From: Actinomadura spongiicola
Lineage (GTDB): Bacteria > Actinomycetota > Actinomycetes > Streptosporangiales > Streptosporangiaceae
NCBI RefSeq assembly: GCF_003432485.1
Contig: NZ_QVNQ01000007.1
Location: 186,001 to 250,000 of the forward strand
Length of the DNA: 64,000 nucleotides
Direction: 5' to 3'
Within the stretch, counting starts at the first letter, position 1, and the number at the start of each line of letters is the position of its first letter. Positions 63,299-64,000 of this stretch are shown one piece after another. The position numbers were made by a program, and so were the translations under genes. Under the pieces are notes generated by a model that saw only the letters and a program-made list of their open reading frames with translations, searched no databases and was not told the DNA's origin.

Positions 63299-64000
63299 GT
63301 GGATATCGAGGACTACGAACGGGAGTTGGAGCAGGTCAAGTCTCACATCGCCGTAAGTGAGGCCGCTAGCAAGGCGAGAGCGATTCTGCTTGTGCTCGAG
63401 GGGCGTGGCGTCACGGTTCCCGACGAGATTCGCGAGCGCATCACCAGTTGCACGGACACTGAACGACTAGACCGCTGGATCAGGCGCGCGGGCATTATCG
63501 ACATCGCCGAAGACCTCGTGAGTGTGCCCCGCGAGAAAAGAGATGGTCTGTTCAGCAGAAGGCACAATGGGAGGTTGCGCTGGCATTCTGACTTCGCCAG
63601 GCAGCATTTGTCCAACGGTAAGGTACACGGCCTGGTTCGGGGCCACCGCAGAGGCAAGGCGAGGGGTCTGGCGAAGGGTGTGCTCATCATCATGGACGCC
63701 CGTGGGCTCGACGTCTCGCACGCACTCCGCGAGCGTCTCCTGAACTGCACGAATCACGAGCAACTGGAGCGCTGGGTGGAGCGCGTTCGCTTCATCGACG
63801 CCGCCGAGGAACTCTTCAAGGTGGACCTCCAGAAAGCGGTGACACCCAGGCTGGTCCGTCCGCGGCCCAGGAATTGGAGGGAAGACCACGCCGAGGGGCA
63901 TTGGTGCGAAGGTCTGTGGACCGGCCTGTCGAGTGGGCTTTGGCGCGGCGAATTAGGAGGCATGCAGACGGTGCTGTTCCGCCTCCTTTGGGCTCGCGAC
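63299..64000 (+). CDS. fused Rpn C-terminal modules, copies 4, 5 and start of 6 (partial)
   Basis: 234 codons, open to the right edge. Copy 4 from GTG 63299 (VKSHIAVSEAASKARAILLVLEGRGVTVPDEIRERIT, CTDTERLDRWIRR), copy 5 from about 63570 (WHSDFARQHLSNGKVHG, RGLAKGVLIIMDARGLDV, LNCTNHEQLERW), then a stretch with EGHWCEGLWTGLSSGLWRGELGG that resembles the Gly/Glu-rich tract of a sixth copy. Divergence rises with distance from the Rpn gene, while the C-T-D/N--QL-RW core is kept. Confidence 0.65.
   Translation, partial: MDIEDYERELEQVKSHIAVSEAASKARAILLVLEGRGVTVPDEIRERITSCTDTERLDRWIRRAGIIDIAEDLVSVPREKRDGLFSRRHNGRLRWHSDFARQHLSNGKVHGLVRGHRRGKARGLAKGVLIIMDARGLDVSHALRERLLNCTNHEQLERWVERVRFIDAAEELFKVDLQKAVTPRLVRPRPRNWREDHAEGHWCEGLWTGLSSGLWRGELGGMQTVLFRLLWARD

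Overview
The window is chromosomal DNA from a very GC-rich actinomycete. Coding regions show strong G/C in third codon positions, many GTG starts and many GTGA/ATGA stop-start overlaps. Gene content (Orn, class A penicillin-binding protein, tandem FKBP, MocR/NimA-like pair, HpnB-like glycosyltransferase, SAM-IV and SAH riboswitches, MoxR/vWA cluster, SseB-repeat protein) fits a filamentous actinomycete of the Streptosporangiales/Thermomonosporaceae type. That placement is inference.

Layout. 0-5.4 kb: a minus-strand, translationally coupled cluster (zinc-finger protein, unknown protein, vWA protein, MoxR AAA+ ATPase, DUF5682 protein cut by the window edge), similar in composition to the yehLMPQ-type / MoxR-vWA systems. 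5.5-11.2 kb: an FMN-binding protein and AraC regulator, then a four-gene siderophore ABC importer behind an iron box. 11.2-18.4 kb: MFS exporter and HxlR regulator with twin operators, an ECF sigma factor, a quinone oxidoreductase, a lone oligopeptide-type binding protein and an EthD-like gene. 18.7-23.9 kb: a decayed integrated segment bounded by a 240-bp direct repeat that carries the 3' end of tRNA-Lys; it holds an integrase remnant, one intact and one broken ECF sigma/anti-sigma pair, and a small secreted protein. 23.8-28.2 kb: tRNA-Lys, tRNA-His, an orphan response regulator, oligoribonuclease and a MocR/FMN-oxidase pair. 28.7-42.2 kb: two tandem sigma/zinc-finger/membrane/ectodomain fusion proteins, a binding-protein/vWA membrane protein, a SPOUT methylase, a large SseB-repeat protein with a coupled small partner, and a class V aminotransferase behind a SAM-IV riboswitch. 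42.3-50 kb: cell-wall synthase, FKBP, exonuclease III, and a group with a methyltransferase, an HTH protein and an anti-sigma-like kinase. 50.2-55 kb: HsdM and HsdS, a tRNA-like element and a 726-residue unknown protein. 55-61.8 kb: HpnB-like glycosyltransferase, small protein, metH behind an SAH riboswitch, HEAT-repeat protein. 61.8-64 kb: an Rpn-family nuclease followed by a tandem array of its own C-terminal module, running off the window.

Two structures stand out as possibly undescribed. First, a perfect-stem 72-nt tRNA-like cloverleaf lies between hsdS and the 726-residue gene; it contains the hsdS stop codon and ends three bases before the next ATG. Second, the Rpn nuclease gene is followed by at least four further, partly fused, partly frameshifted copies of its C-terminal domain.
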